Shown: one piece after another, positions 11,379-22,665 of the stretch | How positions within the stretch are numbered: the stretch's first letter is position 1 | How the letters are laid out: the number at the start of each line of letters is the position of its first letter | Assembly: GCF_947172395.1 (NCBI RefSeq) | Contig: NC_069087.1 | Span: forward strand, 13,845,107 to 13,909,106 | Reading direction: 5' to 3' | Origin: Bicyclus anynana | Taxonomy: Eukaryota; Arthropoda; Insecta; Lepidoptera; Nymphalidae | Length of the DNA: 64,000 bases | Notes under the pieces: model-generated | The model's database searches: none | What the model saw: the letters and a program-made list of their open reading frames with translations, nothing else | What the model was told of the DNA's origin: nothing | Position numbers and translations under genes: made by a program

Positions 11379-11770
11379 TAGCCGAGTTCAAAAAAGGGGG
11401 AGGTTCTCAATACGACTTGTTTTTTATTTGATTTTTTTTTATTTTCTATTTTATGTTTGTTACCGCATAACTTCGTCATCAATTTTGGAATTGAATTTTC
11501 ATGAAAATCGGTTCAGTAATTTTGTGTTACAATGAAAATAACGAAATTGCAAATGAAAATACAATTTCCCGATTAAACTATAAACTTTTAGGATTTAAAG
11601 GCAGTTCTTTCCCGTGGCTCTTTCAGAAACGGCTTTAATTAAAACGTCACTGGCTTGGCACCACCTTCTAAGCGATCAGAAGGTAGCACATACGATATTA
11701 TTTTTCGCTTTTTAGTTTGTTTTTGTGATTTTGAAGTCGGTTAAATTTTTTTGTTAATATTTTTTTTTCA
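11379..11770 (+). repeat. Family F retroposon-like tail, copy 1
   Basis: It opens with GAGTTCAAAAAAGGGGGAGG, then a T-rich stretch and GAAAATCGGTTCAGTAA. The 3' part contains CTTTCAGAAACGGCTTTAAT, AGCGATCAGAAGGTAGCACA, TTTTTCGCTTTTTAGTTT and a terminal TTTTGAAGTCGGTTAAATTT. Other copies are at 29619, 33895 and, as a large foldback, 39241. No coding frame. Confidence 0.6.
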
Positions 11771-12138
11771 AAGTTAGCATTACTTTCCTAACAGGTTGAT
11801 AGTACTGTCAGAGAGTTTAAACAATATTCTTATAATAAAGTAATTATATACTTATAATATTCTACCGCGTTATTGTGAATTGAAATTAAATTCCTACATT
11901 CATGTAGACTATAATTAGGGGTGTCATAAAATGAAAACTTTCAATCAACTTGTAAAATAACTTAAAATGTAGTTCAAGTAAATAACTTAATAATTTATAA
12001 ATCTAAGGTTACTAAAGATATAAACGAACCGTGACGATTTTACTAGTAAGTAATAACCAATTTTAAATAGTAAGGTTTTTGATGAAACAACAAGTACCTA
12101 CATATAATTTATGACTTTCTTATATCTATAGATTAAGA

Positions 12139-12230
12139 TATTTTTATTCTTTAGAAGTTAGCCCTTGACTACAATCTCACCTGATGGTAAGTGATGATGC
12201 AATCTAAGATGGAAGCGGACTAACTTTGTT
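12139..12230 (-). mobile_element. SINE-A 3' end only
   Basis: The segment TTATTCTTTAGAAGTTAGCC CTTGACTACAATCTCACCTG through AAGATGGAAGCGGACTAAC is the 3' end of SINE-A on the minus strand, severely 5'-truncated. Confidence 0.7.
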
Positions 12231-12419
12231 AGTTAACGGATGTAGAGCAACGCATTCCTAGGTATAGTTACAGATGGCGCTCCTGATGTGAAGTTCGAAA
12301 CCATTACTAGGTAATAAGCTACATATCACATAACACAGTGGACACTAGCTGGAAACACAACCTACAGCGCTCGCAGTTTACCCGAGGCACAGTAATAGTC
12401 AAGCGAAGCGAAGACAACC

Positions 12420-12612
12420 CTAAGCCCTCATTCACACGAGAGTTTTTTTAGCGAATAAGTACACACGACAACGTTTTAAAACATGACCCTTTGTTTTCGA
12501 GCAGTGTTGCATTTTCAATTTTGGACGTTAGAAATAGACCTGTTAACTTCATACTTTATTTGAACGCTTTTTTAACGTCCGTTAAAAAAACTCTCGTGTG
12601 AATGAGGACTAA
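12420..12612. mobile_element. MITE with CTCATTCACACGAGAG termini
   Basis: The left end contains CCTCATTCACACGAGAG TTTTTTTA and the right end its complement (TAAAAAAACTCTCGTGTGAA then TGAGG), giving inverted terminal repeats of about 29 bp with one or two mismatches around a roughly 130-bp AT-rich core. There is no coding frame. The small size, long inverted ends and lack of genes fit a non-autonomous DNA transposon. Confidence 0.72.
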
Positions 12613-13060
12613 CAAAACTAAACTCGATGAAACTTGATTCAAAACAAATTGAGCTTATGAAGCTGTACACAACTTTTTGAGGCAATAAAAACAAATGCAC
12701 TGTCCTATACTTCTACGGATTAATTACTTCATGAATTAAATTAATGACATCGACCTCGAACCGCAATCAGCGGTTGATTTCATTAGGGAATGGACTAGAT
12801 AGTATTGTTGCAATTATATAATTCCTGTGGACATAACTCTTGGCTTAATTGTCGTTTTATTGCCTAGCGCTTATTGCAATATCTAACAATGAATTATTTG
12901 TATTTTATTTGCTTACAGGAAACTGTAGTAATTACTGTTTTTTGGACCATCGAGCGGTTGCTTAGAAGTTCAGTTTTTTGAATTTTTAATAAATGAAAAA
13001 TTACATACTTATGTATGTTTGTATAACCACAATTTTCATACCGAGCTTAAAATATAACTG

Positions 13061-13253
13061 CCCCCCTAGCCAAGTGGCAAGTCGATTCTCTTTCTACGAT
13101 CGCTAACGCTTCGAAAACTAGAAATTTGTATGGGAATGACATTTGCTATCGACAGGTCACATGATCAAGATCTGTAATTCCCATACATTTTTCTAGTTTT
13201 CGAAGCGTTAGCGATCGTAGAACGATAATCGACGTGCTACTTGGCTCGGGAGG
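13061..13253. mobile_element. Family H MITE, copy 1
   Basis: Inverted arms of about 75 bp cover most of the element: TCTACGATCGCTAACGCTTC then GAAAACTAGAAA on the left, and the complement at 13187-13222 on the right. Outer ends are CCAAGTGGCAAGTCGATT and its diverged complement. The short core contains GACAGGTCACATGATCAAG. A second member is at 15941-16168. Its shape predicts a long hairpin if transcribed. Confidence 0.72.
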
Positions 13254-13261
13254 CTGTTCAG

Positions 13262-13345
13262 AGGATAGATATCAGCGGCGAAGAGTTCATGCAAGCCGAT
13301 TCCCTCCGGGTTAAATTTAAAATCCATGCATATATTGTTGTATGT
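13262..13345. repeat. Short repeat (family K), also at about 8037-8103
   Basis: AGCGGCGAAGAGTTCATGC, CCGGGTTAAATTTAAAATCC and a following CATATTG-type stretch match AGCGGAGAAGAGTCCATAAT and CCGGGTTACCTTTTAAAAAT at 8043-8100. Family unknown; there are only two diverged copies here. Confidence 0.4.
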
Positions 13346-13544
13346 TACTAGTTACTCGTGTAACCGGTGTTTGTTTCACGCTGTATGAATTTCCTTTTCT
13401 TTAGCGTGGCTTGTCTTCATCTAAATTCCATCCTTCACCACTAATTCATAAGATAATTAAGATATTACGACTAATTCATACGATATATCACGCTCTCGCA
13501 TCTAAAGCGGGTTGCCAAGCTATTACCAGAGATGAAATATCTTA

Positions 13545-13663
13545 GCATTCCATGGATTCACCGTACGAGTGCCGAGTCCATCGTGTGGCAGAGAGAAAAA
13601 CTCCAAGCAGATACCCGGACTTGTAATCGGTGGATGCAGGGTTTAAGACGTCCTTGACAGTTA
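13545..13663. repeat. Unclassified interspersed repeat, family M copy 2
   Basis: It is the partner of 3331-3441 and shares GATTCACCGT..GAGTGCCG, CCATCGTGTGGCAGAGAG, ACCCGGACTTGTAATC and AAGACGTCCTTGA. It carries a small internal insertion of A-rich sequence. No coding frame. Confidence 0.5.
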
Positions 13664-13779
13664 ACTAACATTCCCCTTCTCTGCTCGTGTTGTTCTCTGT
13701 GCCTAGCCAAATTTGGTAAGATCCTACAAGAGCAGTTTTGGATACCCTTAATGGAATAGAATTAAAATATATCTGTATT

Positions 13780-13841
13780 TTTTTTTATTTGGAATAAGCT
13801 CGTGCTTGACCACGATCTCATCTGATGGTAAGTGGCCTAAG
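13780..13841 (-). mobile_element. Possible diverged SINE-A-like 3' end
   Basis: TCGTGCTTGACCACGATCTC followed by ATCTGATGGTAAGTGG resembles the SINE-A 3' block CCTTGACTACAATCTCACCT GATGGTAAGTG, preceded by a T-rich run. It is too diverged to be sure; it may be a sister family. Confidence 0.4.
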
Positions 13842-14130
13842 GAATAACGCGCTTGCCTAGAAGATGCCTATTCACTATCTTAAAGATGATGATGTTTTTT
13901 GAAAAACGTGGGAAAATTGTGTTCTTATATCTACATCGTATTAAGTTAAAAGATTAGGCAGTTCCGTCTTAACTTTGCAAGTCATATAAATACAAGTTAT
14001 AGCGGAACTGTAGCATTGGTTATGTAGCGGAAACGTGTTACCGTACATACGAGGAGCATCCATGTACCGTGAGAAGCCGTAGATGAAAACTAATCATCTT
14101 ATAAGCTTAGAGCTATAATAGACAGCAGAA

Positions 14131-14312
14131 GTCTCGCGGCTTAGCCCTCGTGGTTCCCGTTCTTGTGAAAATACGGGGATATATTATAGCTTATGTTACT
14201 TGGTGAAAATGCAGCTTTCTAATGGTGGAAGAATTTTTAAAATCGGTTGAGTAGTTTTTGATTTAAATCGTAACAAACAAAAAATGTAAATTTGCCTCTA
14301 AAATATTAGTTT
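14131..14312 (+). repeat. Family D interspersed repeat (old copy)
   Basis: CTCGCGGCTTAGCCCTCGTG, GTTCCCGTTCTTGTG, TACGGGGATATATTATAGC and GGAAGAATTTTTAAAATCGG follow the family D order seen cleanly at 37708-37916. The end is degraded. Confidence 0.5.
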
Positions 14313-14380
14313 AAGAGGTTAATAAATAAGAGGATGCTCTGAACTACAACTTTGTCTATCTATAGTATAACTTAAATTTA

Positions 14381-14565
14381 GAGCCTCTATAGCTGAATGG
14401 TAAGAGCGGTCGAACTCATCATCGAGGGGTGGTGGTTCGATCCTCGCCCCGTTGGTCCATTGTCGTACCCACTTATGATACAGTATTTCCCGACTAGTTG
14501 GAGGGGAATGGAAATATTGGTCATATTAAAAAAAATATGGAAAATATTTTTTTGAAAAAAAAAAC
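14381..14565 (+). mobile_element. tRNA-derived SINE of a third type
   Basis: The head reads GAGCCTCTATAGCTGAATGG TAAGAGCGGTCG (A-box region) and GTGGTTCGATCCTCGCCCCG (B-box region). The body is ATTGTCGTACCCACTTATGA, TAGTTGGAGGGGAATGGAAA and TATTGGTCAT, followed by A-rich sequence. I recognise this body as a common lepidopteran SINE. It is the only copy seen here. The head is too degraded, and too long before the B box, to be a working tRNA gene. Confidence 0.68.
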
Positions 14566-15433
14566 TACCGCAACCGCCAAAGTTTCTTCTGGCATATAAA
14601 TTTTTATTCATACATTTATACAAATAAGATTTTAATAATTTATTTTTATTTTTCTAATAATAATCGAACCATTTCGAAGTGGTAGACAATTCCAGGAAAT
14701 GTATCTAGGTACTACAAATGATTAAACTTGTCAGTGAGCATTACCGTTTACAATGAAGGCCTTGAAATCAATTAGGTATAGATTGTTAAATAAATTCGCA
14801 CATGAATAAAATGCGTCTGATTTGTATTAGCAAAGTTTGATTTTCATTTTGTTTTCAGCTTTCGTGGATAAGGAAAATAATTAATTGAATATCTATTTTC
14901 TAATAATATGAGATACGAGAGATTTTGAGATCTTGGCAAAGGGTTCTAAAATTTAGACCCAATGTTGTATTAGAATCAGACATTTCATAGGCTATGGTGC
15001 TAATAGAGAAGTTCTATAAGTATATACATTTTTTTTTTATTTTAAGATTCTAAATAACACCGTCTTATATCATTCAAAAAAAATTGTTAAATAAAAAAAA
15101 TACCCCCTTTTTGCGTCGGAGGTTAAAAATAAATGTCATATCAATTCTTCTTTACTGATCGATTTTATTATCGATCAATTAAGAGAAAAAAAAATGTTAA
15201 TTCTAAAAAACTAACAAAACACATTAACAAGGTCGCATAGATAAATATATTATAGTTTTTGTTGTCATAAAAATAATATAGTGTGTTTAATTATATTGTT
15301 AATTGTACTACTCGTATACAAGTAATATCTCAAGAACAAGGTTCCTAAAACCACGAGGATAATTACTATTGTTGTTTTCTGATCAAAATCATTTTTAATA
15401 AATTTTATTTAATTTGACCTGTATACAAAAGTG
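14566..15433. other. No recognisable feature
   Basis: AT-rich with poly-A/T runs. A TTTTTGCGTCGGAGGTTAAA scrap near 15107 hints at a retroposon end but is too short to assign. Confidence 0.45.
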
Positions 15434-15906
15434 TGAGCCTGAAGACGAAAGTCTTCGAACAGTGCGTGTTGCCAGTGATGACTTACGGATCCGAGACTTG
15501 GTCGCTAACTATGGGCCTTATAAGAAGGCTCAAAGTCACTCAGCGGGCGATGGAGCGTGTTATGCTTGGGGTTTCTCTGCGTGATCGAATCAGAAATGAG
15601 GAGATCCGCAGACGAACTAAAGTCACTGACATAGCTCAGCGAGTCGCGAAGCTGAAGTGGCAGTGGGCAGGCCACATAGTTCGAAGAGCCGATGGACGTT
15701 GGGGTCCCAAGGTGCTGGAATGGCGACCCCGCACCGGAAAGCGCAGTGTTGGTCGACCCCCCACTAGGTGGACCGAAGACATCAAGCGGGTTGCAGGGAG
15801 CCGCTGGATGCTGGCGGCTCGAGACCGTTTTGTTTGGAAGTCCATGCAAGAGGCCTATGTCCAGCAGTGGACGTCTATCGGCTGACAATGATGATGATGA
15901 TGATGA
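15434..15906 (+). mobile_element. RTE-type LINE 3' fragment, best-preserved copy
   Basis: An uninterrupted frame of 150 residues (to the stop at 15885) encodes the C-terminus of the RTE endonuclease/reverse transcriptase, from SLKTKVFEQCVLPVMTYGSE to SMQEAYVQQWTSIG. The polymerase and endonuclease domains are missing, so it is a 5'-truncated insertion. It ends in CTATCGGCTGACA and five or six ATG triplets. The undamaged frame suggests it is the youngest RTE copy here. Opposite-strand and alternative-frame ORFs over it are shadows. Confidence 0.83.
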
Positions 15907-15940
15907 CAAAAGTGTGAATCACTTCTTTGAAGTTGTTTAA

Positions 15941-16168
15941 AATCTTGGCCTGGGCCTGTGATAGCTAGTCCTTTGTGGTCGTCGATTCTCTTTCTAAAAT
16001 CGCAAACGCTTTGAAAATTAAAAAATATATGGAATTCATTTTGTAATTGACAGGTCACGTGATCAAGTTATCCATCGGATCTGTAATTCCAATATATGTT
16101 TTTACTTTTCGAAGCGTTAGCAATTGTAGATAGAGAATCTACGTGCCACATGGCTACAGGCCAAGATT
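15941..16168. mobile_element. Family H MITE, copy 2
   Basis: Outer inverted ends AATCTTGGCCTG at 15941 and CAGGCCAAGATTAC at about 16157, then GTCGATTCTCTTTCTA against TAGATAGAGAATCTACG, and AACGCTTTGAAAAT against TTTCGAAGCGTTAG. The core has GACAGGTCACGTGATCAAG, the same as copy 1 except for one base. It lies about 35 bp after the RTE tail. Confidence 0.7.
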
Positions 16169-16329
16169 ACTATTATTTAGATCTTAGTTTCGTAGTTATT
16201 TATAGCAAGCTTTTGAAAAGCATCGTGAAATAACATTAGAGGTTTTGATCTAAATCTAAATAAAGTGTTTCTTTTTAATTTTTTGGCCATAGCAACATTG
16301 AATCACTATCTCTTGCAAGTATATTTTAA

Positions 16330-16696
16330 TCCTACAAATATTATAAACGCGAATGTTTGTATGGATGTTTGAATGTATGTTTGTTACTCTTTCACGCCGC
16401 TACTACTGAAGCGATTAGTCTGAAATTTGGAATGGAAATAGATTTAACTCTGGATTAACACATAGGCTACATTTTATCCCGAAAGAGTCCATGGTTTCCC
16501 GAGATTTTCGAAAACTGATGATTTTGATGATATGAATGTCTGTTACCTACGCCACGACTACTGAACTGAATTAGCTGAAATTTGGTATTAAGATATATTA
16601 TAGCCTAGATCAACACATAGGCTACTTTTTATCCCGGAAAAATCCATAGTTCCTAAGGGATTTGTAGAAAACTAAATTCGCGAAGCGTCCGATAGT
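16330..16696 (-). repeat. Family C repeat, dimeric copy
   Basis: Two head-to-tail units share TGTTACTCTT/TGTTACC, a CTACTACTGAA or CTACTGAACTG block, GCTGAAATTTGG-type sequence, AACACATAGGCTAC and TTTATCCCG. The first spans about 16370-16515 and the second about 16540-16690. The end (AAATTCGCGAAGCGTCC) is the degraded GC cap. The same two-unit organisation occurs at 38405-38748. Confidence 0.62.
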
Positions 16697-16700
16697 AATA

Positions 16701-16738
16701 ATATAATTTACAAGAAATTGTTTTCTTGTAAATTATAT
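16701..16738. repeat. Perfect 17-bp inverted repeat
   Basis: ATATAATTTACAAGAAA is followed by TTGT and then its exact complement to 16738. Part of it (AATTGTTTTCTTGT) is repeated directly afterwards, which suggests replication slippage or template switching just downstream of the family C copy. Confidence 0.75.
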
Positions 16739-17465
16739 TGAAATTGTTTTCTTGTTGACCATATCACCATTTTTGGATCGCGCGAATTGGTAATCTTACC
16801 TTATAGAATAGTAATAAATACCTATTTCAATCATAACACTGTAAGGTTCCCATAAAGTTACCCAATCAAAATAATTAATACGTAATTATTATAAATTTTA
16901 TGGATGCCGTTAAAACAAAGTCTTATCTAAACGACGCAGGAAATGCACGTTCCCAAATATATTAGTGTATTTTATTACACTAAATGCAATAATTAAGTCA
17001 TTTTTGAGATTTATTGATACACTTTCTTAATACTTTTCACGCATTAATCAAAAAAGAGATACGTTTGTAATGTGCTATGCAAAAAAATACGTGCAATGTA
17101 TGACATCATTTTTTTATTTGCGAAATTGTAATTTATTTCTTTGACATGAATTTAAAAATAAAAATTATTGTTGAACTGCTTGCATATGAGTATATTTTAT
17201 TTATAATTTATATTATTAGTGTATGTAATCTCGGAAATGCCTTTATCTATTTGGGTCAAATAGTTCAGGCAAGGTTGCTATCGTGTAAATAAATATTTTT
17301 TCAAGTTTAAATAAACAATAAAGAAATGTTTTATTAGACTCCTTATCCACCACCATTTCTTAAAAGAAATATTTGGATTCGAATTCGCTTTCGGTATCTT
17401 TATCGGTTAGTAGCTTCATCATGACAAGACACACAAATTTTTCCTATAAAATATATCCATTGTGG

Positions 17466-17695
17466 TATACGTGGTGGCCTAGTGGATATGACCTCTGCAT
17501 TCGATTCGCAGGGCGTAGGTTCTTCTAGGCGGGGCATGCACCTCCAACTTTTCAGAAATTAAATATCACGTGTCTCAAACGGTGATGGAAAAACATCGTC
17601 AGGAAACCTGCATACCTGAGAATTTTCTTAATTCTTTAGTGCATGAAGTCTCCCAATCCGTATTTAGCCAGCGTGGTGGACTAAGTGTATGGGCT
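17466..17695 (+). mobile_element. SINE-B, degraded
   Basis: GTGGTGGCCTAGTGGATATG ACCTCTGC head, GGGGCATGCACCTCCAACTT, AAATATCACGTGTCTCAAAC and CAGCGTGGTGGACTA are in SINE-B order. The B box and CAGTTGT block are deleted, and the 3' hairpin and tail are replaced by unrelated sequence. Confidence 0.72.
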
Positions 17696-18252
17696 ATTGA
17701 AGTTTTTGGCGTGGCGATTCTGCATTCAGGATATGATAATAATGAGCTAGAGATAATAAAGTAAAACCTTTGATTTATCCTAATAATATAGAACTCAGCT
17801 GTCCAAATGATAGTCCTATTATTCATAACAGTTATGGTCCACAAATAAATTACCTAAATCGTTATCCACGCTTTGTAATCTAGCGCCAATCGTTTACCAA
17901 TTTTCTGCTTAGCTATTTACTGTGCTAGTATCATGGCATTTTCTCAGGTGTTTTAGTTCAAGGTTGACATTTATTAGGTCACTCTGACATTGTCTTCTCG
18001 TTGTGTTTCTAAAGTGGTAGGAGTCAAATGGTACCTAATAATATAATAGTTGTTCTAAGTTATTTTCGACTACTTTTATATGTCTATATAGATCTTTGTG
18101 ACTTTGACTGAGACTTGCAGGTTTTAAAAAATGATTCTAATAAGAATAATGGTTGTTTTTTAGTAGCCTTTTAAAGTAGCCACATTTGTCAATGTTTTTC
18201 AAGATTATTACCTTTATCGTCACAATCGTGATATTATACATATACTTGTATA

Positions 18253-18486
18253 TGATATTGACCTCTGCCTTCGATTCGGAGAGGGCTTCGTAGGATCCGG
18301 TCCGGGGCCTCCTCCTCCATGAATCTTAACTGTGAAGAAAAACATTGTGAGGAAACCTGAGAATTTTCTCAATTCTAAGTGTGTGAAATTTGCCAGTCCG
18401 CATTGGGCCAGCGTGGTGGACTATTAGTCTAACCTAAGTCGAGACTCATGCTCGACAGTGAGCCGATTGGTTGTTAATGATTATTA
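18253..18486 (+). mobile_element. SINE-B, old copy
   Basis: ATTGACCTCTGCCTTCGATT, GATCCGGTCCGGGGC, AACATTGTGAGGAAACCTGA and GGCCAGCGTGGTGGACTATT follow SINE-B order, with a large loss in the CAACTTTTCAGTTGTG region and a damaged 3' hairpin. It ends CAGTGAGCCGATTGGTTG. Confidence 0.7.
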
Positions 18487-18489
18487 CGT

Positions 18490-19182
18490 TTGTAGGTATA
18501 CATAAATATTGAGTTCGTCAGTAGTTTCATAAAGAGATTACTTCATACAAATTATACTCGTAACTTCATATTATAAATAAACATCACGAATCCCAATAAC
18601 AATAGTTATGTAGGAATCTGTTTGAAATTGAATTGGAAATACAAGTGAGGTTTGATTTTTATCACTTGTTGCCCTTACACGGTTTTGTGCCAACAGCCGA
18701 TGTTTCTCAATGCGAGCTTGGACAAAGCTTTAAATAGAGTTTGTAAGTTATTGCTTGCCTTATTGGTACTTTGATCCAAAATATTGCTTAATTTAATTGT
18801 TTGGCTTAACGAGACCATTGTAAAGTACTTCATAGGGCCGGTTTCACCACCTTCTGAGTGTGATAGCTTATTTACAAGTTTTGACTTTATCATACGACAA
18901 TACGACATACAGGTGGATGAGACCAGCCTTAAATCTAGTATTTCTAACTATGACTAAGTCAGGGTAGAGTTGCGTTAATTTTCTGTTAAGAGAAAGCTTG
19001 GGGTTGAGTTAAATCACGCTAAAAAGAAAGCTTTTATACGATTTAAATTGCAAGTAAAGCACCATTACATAGAAAATAAAAGATGCCCGTTCAAATACAA
19101 CAATTTTATTGTGCTTTTTGTACAATTTGTACCTTGGTGGTAGGAAACATAGACGTCGGAAGGGTATTCAACACTTTTGCTT

Positions 19183-19228
<46 letters not shown>

Positions 19229-20429
19229 AAATAATAGATAATAATAATAAGAGTTGCCTGAGATGAGATGAGAGAGTTCCTGAGCAAACTTCAAACTATA
19301 TCCGGTATAAAAACCGATAAAAAAACAACATGCGACAGTACTGCATTATTTGCAATTTAGTCTCCTTCAACGATTAGATACCTATGATCCTTAGCATGAA
19401 TTCTAGAATGTGAAAGAGAAGAGAAAAAACATCTGATTATTATTGAGTTTCAAATTAATTATAAAATAATATTATAATTATAATAAATATAATCATTTCC
19501 CTTGCTAGAAGGACTTAATTATACCCACCAGTTCCTGGATTCTATTATGACTTTTTTCACTCTATTAACTATTAACGATAATTATAAAATAACGCTGACC
19601 TTATTGGATAACCGGATGGTCGGAACTTTCTTATTCGACCTAGCTTGTTCCTGGTTCTGTTCATTTATAATTAAAGCAAGCTGATATGCTTATTAAATAA
19701 TTTTTTGGTGTATTAGATACTTTGAAAGTCCGGACGTTGGTGTCTGGGCCCGAACTAGATTACAAGATATTATATATTAAGACTTAATATTTTTTTGGTT
19801 TATGCCTGCGTTGGCCTGACATACCCCATAGGTAGGGGAGCCTGGGGTGCTAAATAGAATAGATGATAGGAAGACTAAATCGTTATACCTATAGTTTTCT
19901 GCTTTTACTGGTGGGCAAATAAACTACATACTTATAAGACAAATTTTATTACTTCGGTTAACGATTATTCAAAATTTTAGAATTCAGAATTTAAACTATC
20001 GTGAGTGTCATTCACATTAATTGATTATGAAACATGGCTAAAACTCACGTGATATTAGGTCGGAGTATGCCCGACTAGTACCGATTATTCAAAATAAAAA
20101 AAAAAAATAACTAAGCTCGTGGCTCGAAAACAAAAATACAATGATTTTATTTTGTAATTTTGGAAACTTGCCATTCCCTAACGTTACACTCAAATTTTCA
20201 AAATGCACACCATTTAGCTATTAACTAATCTACCATAACTTTATCTGACGAAATACTCGACCAGTACCTATACTGGTTGAGTATTTCTGGAGTCAGTGTT
20301 TTTTGGTTGCCAAAAATTAAGAGCTTGGTAAAAGTAATGTAAAAACAACGTGCAAGGTTTAATCCTTTATGTTCATCTACCGCGCTCGCTAAAATTACTC
20401 TCTTCGGCTTTCCAACTATCACTTTATAA
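18490..20429. other. Unassigned DNA apart from the TG run
   Basis: The only feature is the microsatellite at 19185-19225. The small frames at 18675-18908 and 19502-19684 lack recognisable domains. Confidence 0.45.
19185..19225. repeat. TG dinucleotide microsatellite
   Basis: About 20 uninterrupted TG units. The opposite strand reads as a Thr-His run in one accidental open frame. Confidence 0.97.
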
Positions 20430-20620
20430 AGTTGGTACTTTATGAAGGAGCTAAACCTCGAGGACGCCCAAAAAGTGCTGCCTGACACCATAAAAACCGA
20501 CTTGAGAGTCAATAAATTCAAGAAATCGGATGCACAATATCGGGCAAAGTGGGCGAGATTATGCCAAAAAGTGGATCCCACATACCTAGTGGGACCACGG
20601 TAGGAAGAAGAAGAAGACTT
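20430..20620 (+). mobile_element. LINE C-terminal fragment with GAA-triplet tail
   Basis: An open frame from 20430 to the stop at 20601-20603 reads LEDAQKVLPDTIKTDLRVNK then FKKSDAQYRAKWARLCQKVD and PTYLVGPR. Basic, Trp- and Tyr-containing tails of this kind are found at the end of non-LTR retrotransposon ORFs in insects. It is followed at once by about four GAA/AGA triplets, a likely retrotransposon tail. I cannot name the clade. The longer minus-strand ORF over this region looks accidental. Confidence 0.5.
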
Positions 20621-21524
20621 CACTATAAGAAGGTGGAAGTAAATCGGAAACCAATTATGTATTTGGCCTGTGGCTTTGAAAGGTAGCAGTTTCAACCGTC
20701 CAAGTATAAAAGATTTTTTTATATTTTTCTTAGTACAATACTAACAAAAATCATATCCCAAGTTGCCAGCCACTTTATCGGCAATTTTAAGAAAAACACC
20801 GTTATAGAACAAACTTTAAGTATCTCTAGCGAAGGGTAGCCACTTATCTACGAGTATAAGTCTGTACAGTAAATACAAATTATCCCGTTCAAAATACTTA
20901 GATATTTGAGATTCTACACCTTAAAACCTGCTACCTTCCAAAGTCAGTCCGAACCCCATAGCTGCGTACTGTACTTACGAGTACTTATGGTAGGAGCATA
21001 CATAACCAGTAGCGTGTATTTCATGTATACAAAAGTGCACTACCTACCCTGACCTACCATTACGATTCTGTATCGGAGAAGAAATTTTCCATTTTCTGCT
21101 ATTTGTACGTCTAGTGATTACCCTAGTTAAACACTTTGTGCACGTTACTGAATATAATCTATGGTAGGTAGGTCTGTCTATCGCAGGTTCTCGTTCAGTG
21201 TCAATTAATATGATACCTATTCATATGTAAAAACTTGGAAACGCAAGGCGGATGTTTGTGTAATAGGTAACTTTATAGTATCGCACAATATATAGGTACC
21301 TAACATAATAAATAAATAAAATAAAAAAAACATACATAGGAACTGTTTCTAAATTAAAAACAGCAGTTTGTCTAACTATGTATTCTGTGGACCAACATAG
21401 GTTTGTATTGAGCCCTTAGGGTAGGCGGTGCATTTTTGCATCTATGACGTGCACTGTTTGTCAGCTTATGCTTCTAGCATACAGGTGCCACAGAACATAA
21501 AGCACTTAAGCTACGCTTAATTTT
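20621..21524. other. No recognisable feature
   Basis: Moderately AT-rich; no repeats shared with the rest of the window were noticed. Confidence 0.45.
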
Positions 21525-21848
21525 GACGGTCCCCGTGGCGCAGTGGTATGCGTGGTGGATTTACAAAACGGAGGTCCTGGGTTCGATCCTGGGCTGGGCA
21601 GATTAAGATTTTCTTAATTGGTCCAGGTCTGGCTGGTGGTAGGCTTCGGCCGTGGCTAGTTACCGCTCGACAAAGACGTACCGCCAAGCGATTTAGCGTT
21701 CCGGTACGATGCCGTGTAGAAATCGAAAAGGGGTGTGGATTTTCATCCTCCTCCTAACAAGTTAGCCCGCTTCCATCTTAAACTGCATCATCACTTACCA
21801 TCAGGTGACAATGTAGTCAAGGGCTAACTCGTAAAGAATAAAAAAAAA
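21525..21848 (+). mobile_element. SINE-A, full length
   Basis: The head GACGGTCCCCGTGGCGCAGT, B box GGTTCGATCCTGGGCTGGG, complete body and 3' end AAGGGCTAACTCGTAAAG AATAAAAAAAAA are all present. It has one of the better preserved Pol III-type heads in the window. Confidence 0.85.
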
Positions 21849-21948
21849 TTATATCCGTGGTACGGTGGTCTACTACTGAGCAGGAAAACTTTTAGCTTTT
21901 ATAAAAATATTATGAAGATGGTTTGGATATTGATCTAGTAAAAATATT

Positions 21949-22225
21949 GAGCCGTAGGATATGACCTCTGCCTTCGATTTGGAGCGCGTAGGTTTGAATC
22001 CAGTTCGGGGCATGCACCTCGAACTTTTCATTCATCTCAAACGGTGTAGGAGACACATCGTGAGGAAACCTGCATACCTGAGAATTTTCTTAATTCTCCA
22101 CTAGTATGTAAAGTCTGCCAATCCACGTTGGGCCAGCGCGGTGGACTATATTGGCCTTACCCCTCTCATTCTGAGAGGACAAGGGTGTCCTCTGTCCTCA
22201 ACAGTGAGTCGAAAATGGGTTGCTA

Positions 22226-22261
<36 letters not shown>
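21949..22261 (+). mobile_element. SINE-B with ATG-triplet tail
   Basis: The head is damaged (GAGCCGTAGGATATGACCTC) but the B-box region, AAACGGTGTAGGAGACACAT, CCAGCGCGGTGGACTAT and CTCATTCTGAGAGGAC are present. It ends AATGGGTTGCTA followed by about 12 ATG triplets (22226-22261), the longest SINE-B tail here. Confidence 0.8.
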
Positions 22262-22263
<2 letters not shown>

Positions 22264-22665
22264 AAATATTAAAAGCTAAGAATAGCAAACGCTTTCGTTC
22301 CTCCCACGACACTCGGATATTAGAATCCTCTATATCATTTTAAAATAGATAATAATATATTAAATATTCCCAGCGTCAATATATTTTGAAAAATACAAAT
22401 GTTATAAAAAACCGGATATGAATGTCTAAAGTCCAGCGGACGCAAACAATTTTAAAAAATTCAATTACTAATCATGCAATAATATGTTACGTTCATGAAT
22501 ATTACTATTCGGCTGTTTTATATTACTATTCTATCTACCCACAGCACCTAATTTAACATATTGCCTTCAAAAATTACAAAATATAAATTAAACATTCGAC
22601 AAGATTGGTCAGAAACGAAATTGATTGATTGTTTAATCAGAAAACCGGTTCTTTAAGGTTTGGTT

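Noticed and set aside
14387..14623. 78-residue minus-strand frame
   Set aside because: Covers a tRNA-derived SINE and poly-A/T tract; no protein domain.
15505..15909. 134-residue minus-strand frame opposite the RTE fragment
   Set aside because: Shadow of the real plus-strand RTE frame; its Ser run comes from the ATG-triplet tail.
19106..19294. Frame with a Thr-His repeat
   Set aside because: Translation of the TG microsatellite only.
20225..20695. 156-residue minus-strand frame as a gene
   Set aside because: No recognisable domain, and the plus strand has a more convincing LINE tail with stop and GAA-triplet tail at the same place.
21525..21600. Genuine tRNA genes at SINE heads
   Set aside because: A- and B-box-like motifs are present, but the acceptor stem and anticodon arm do not fold into a standard tRNA and the sequence continues into SINE bodies in many copies.
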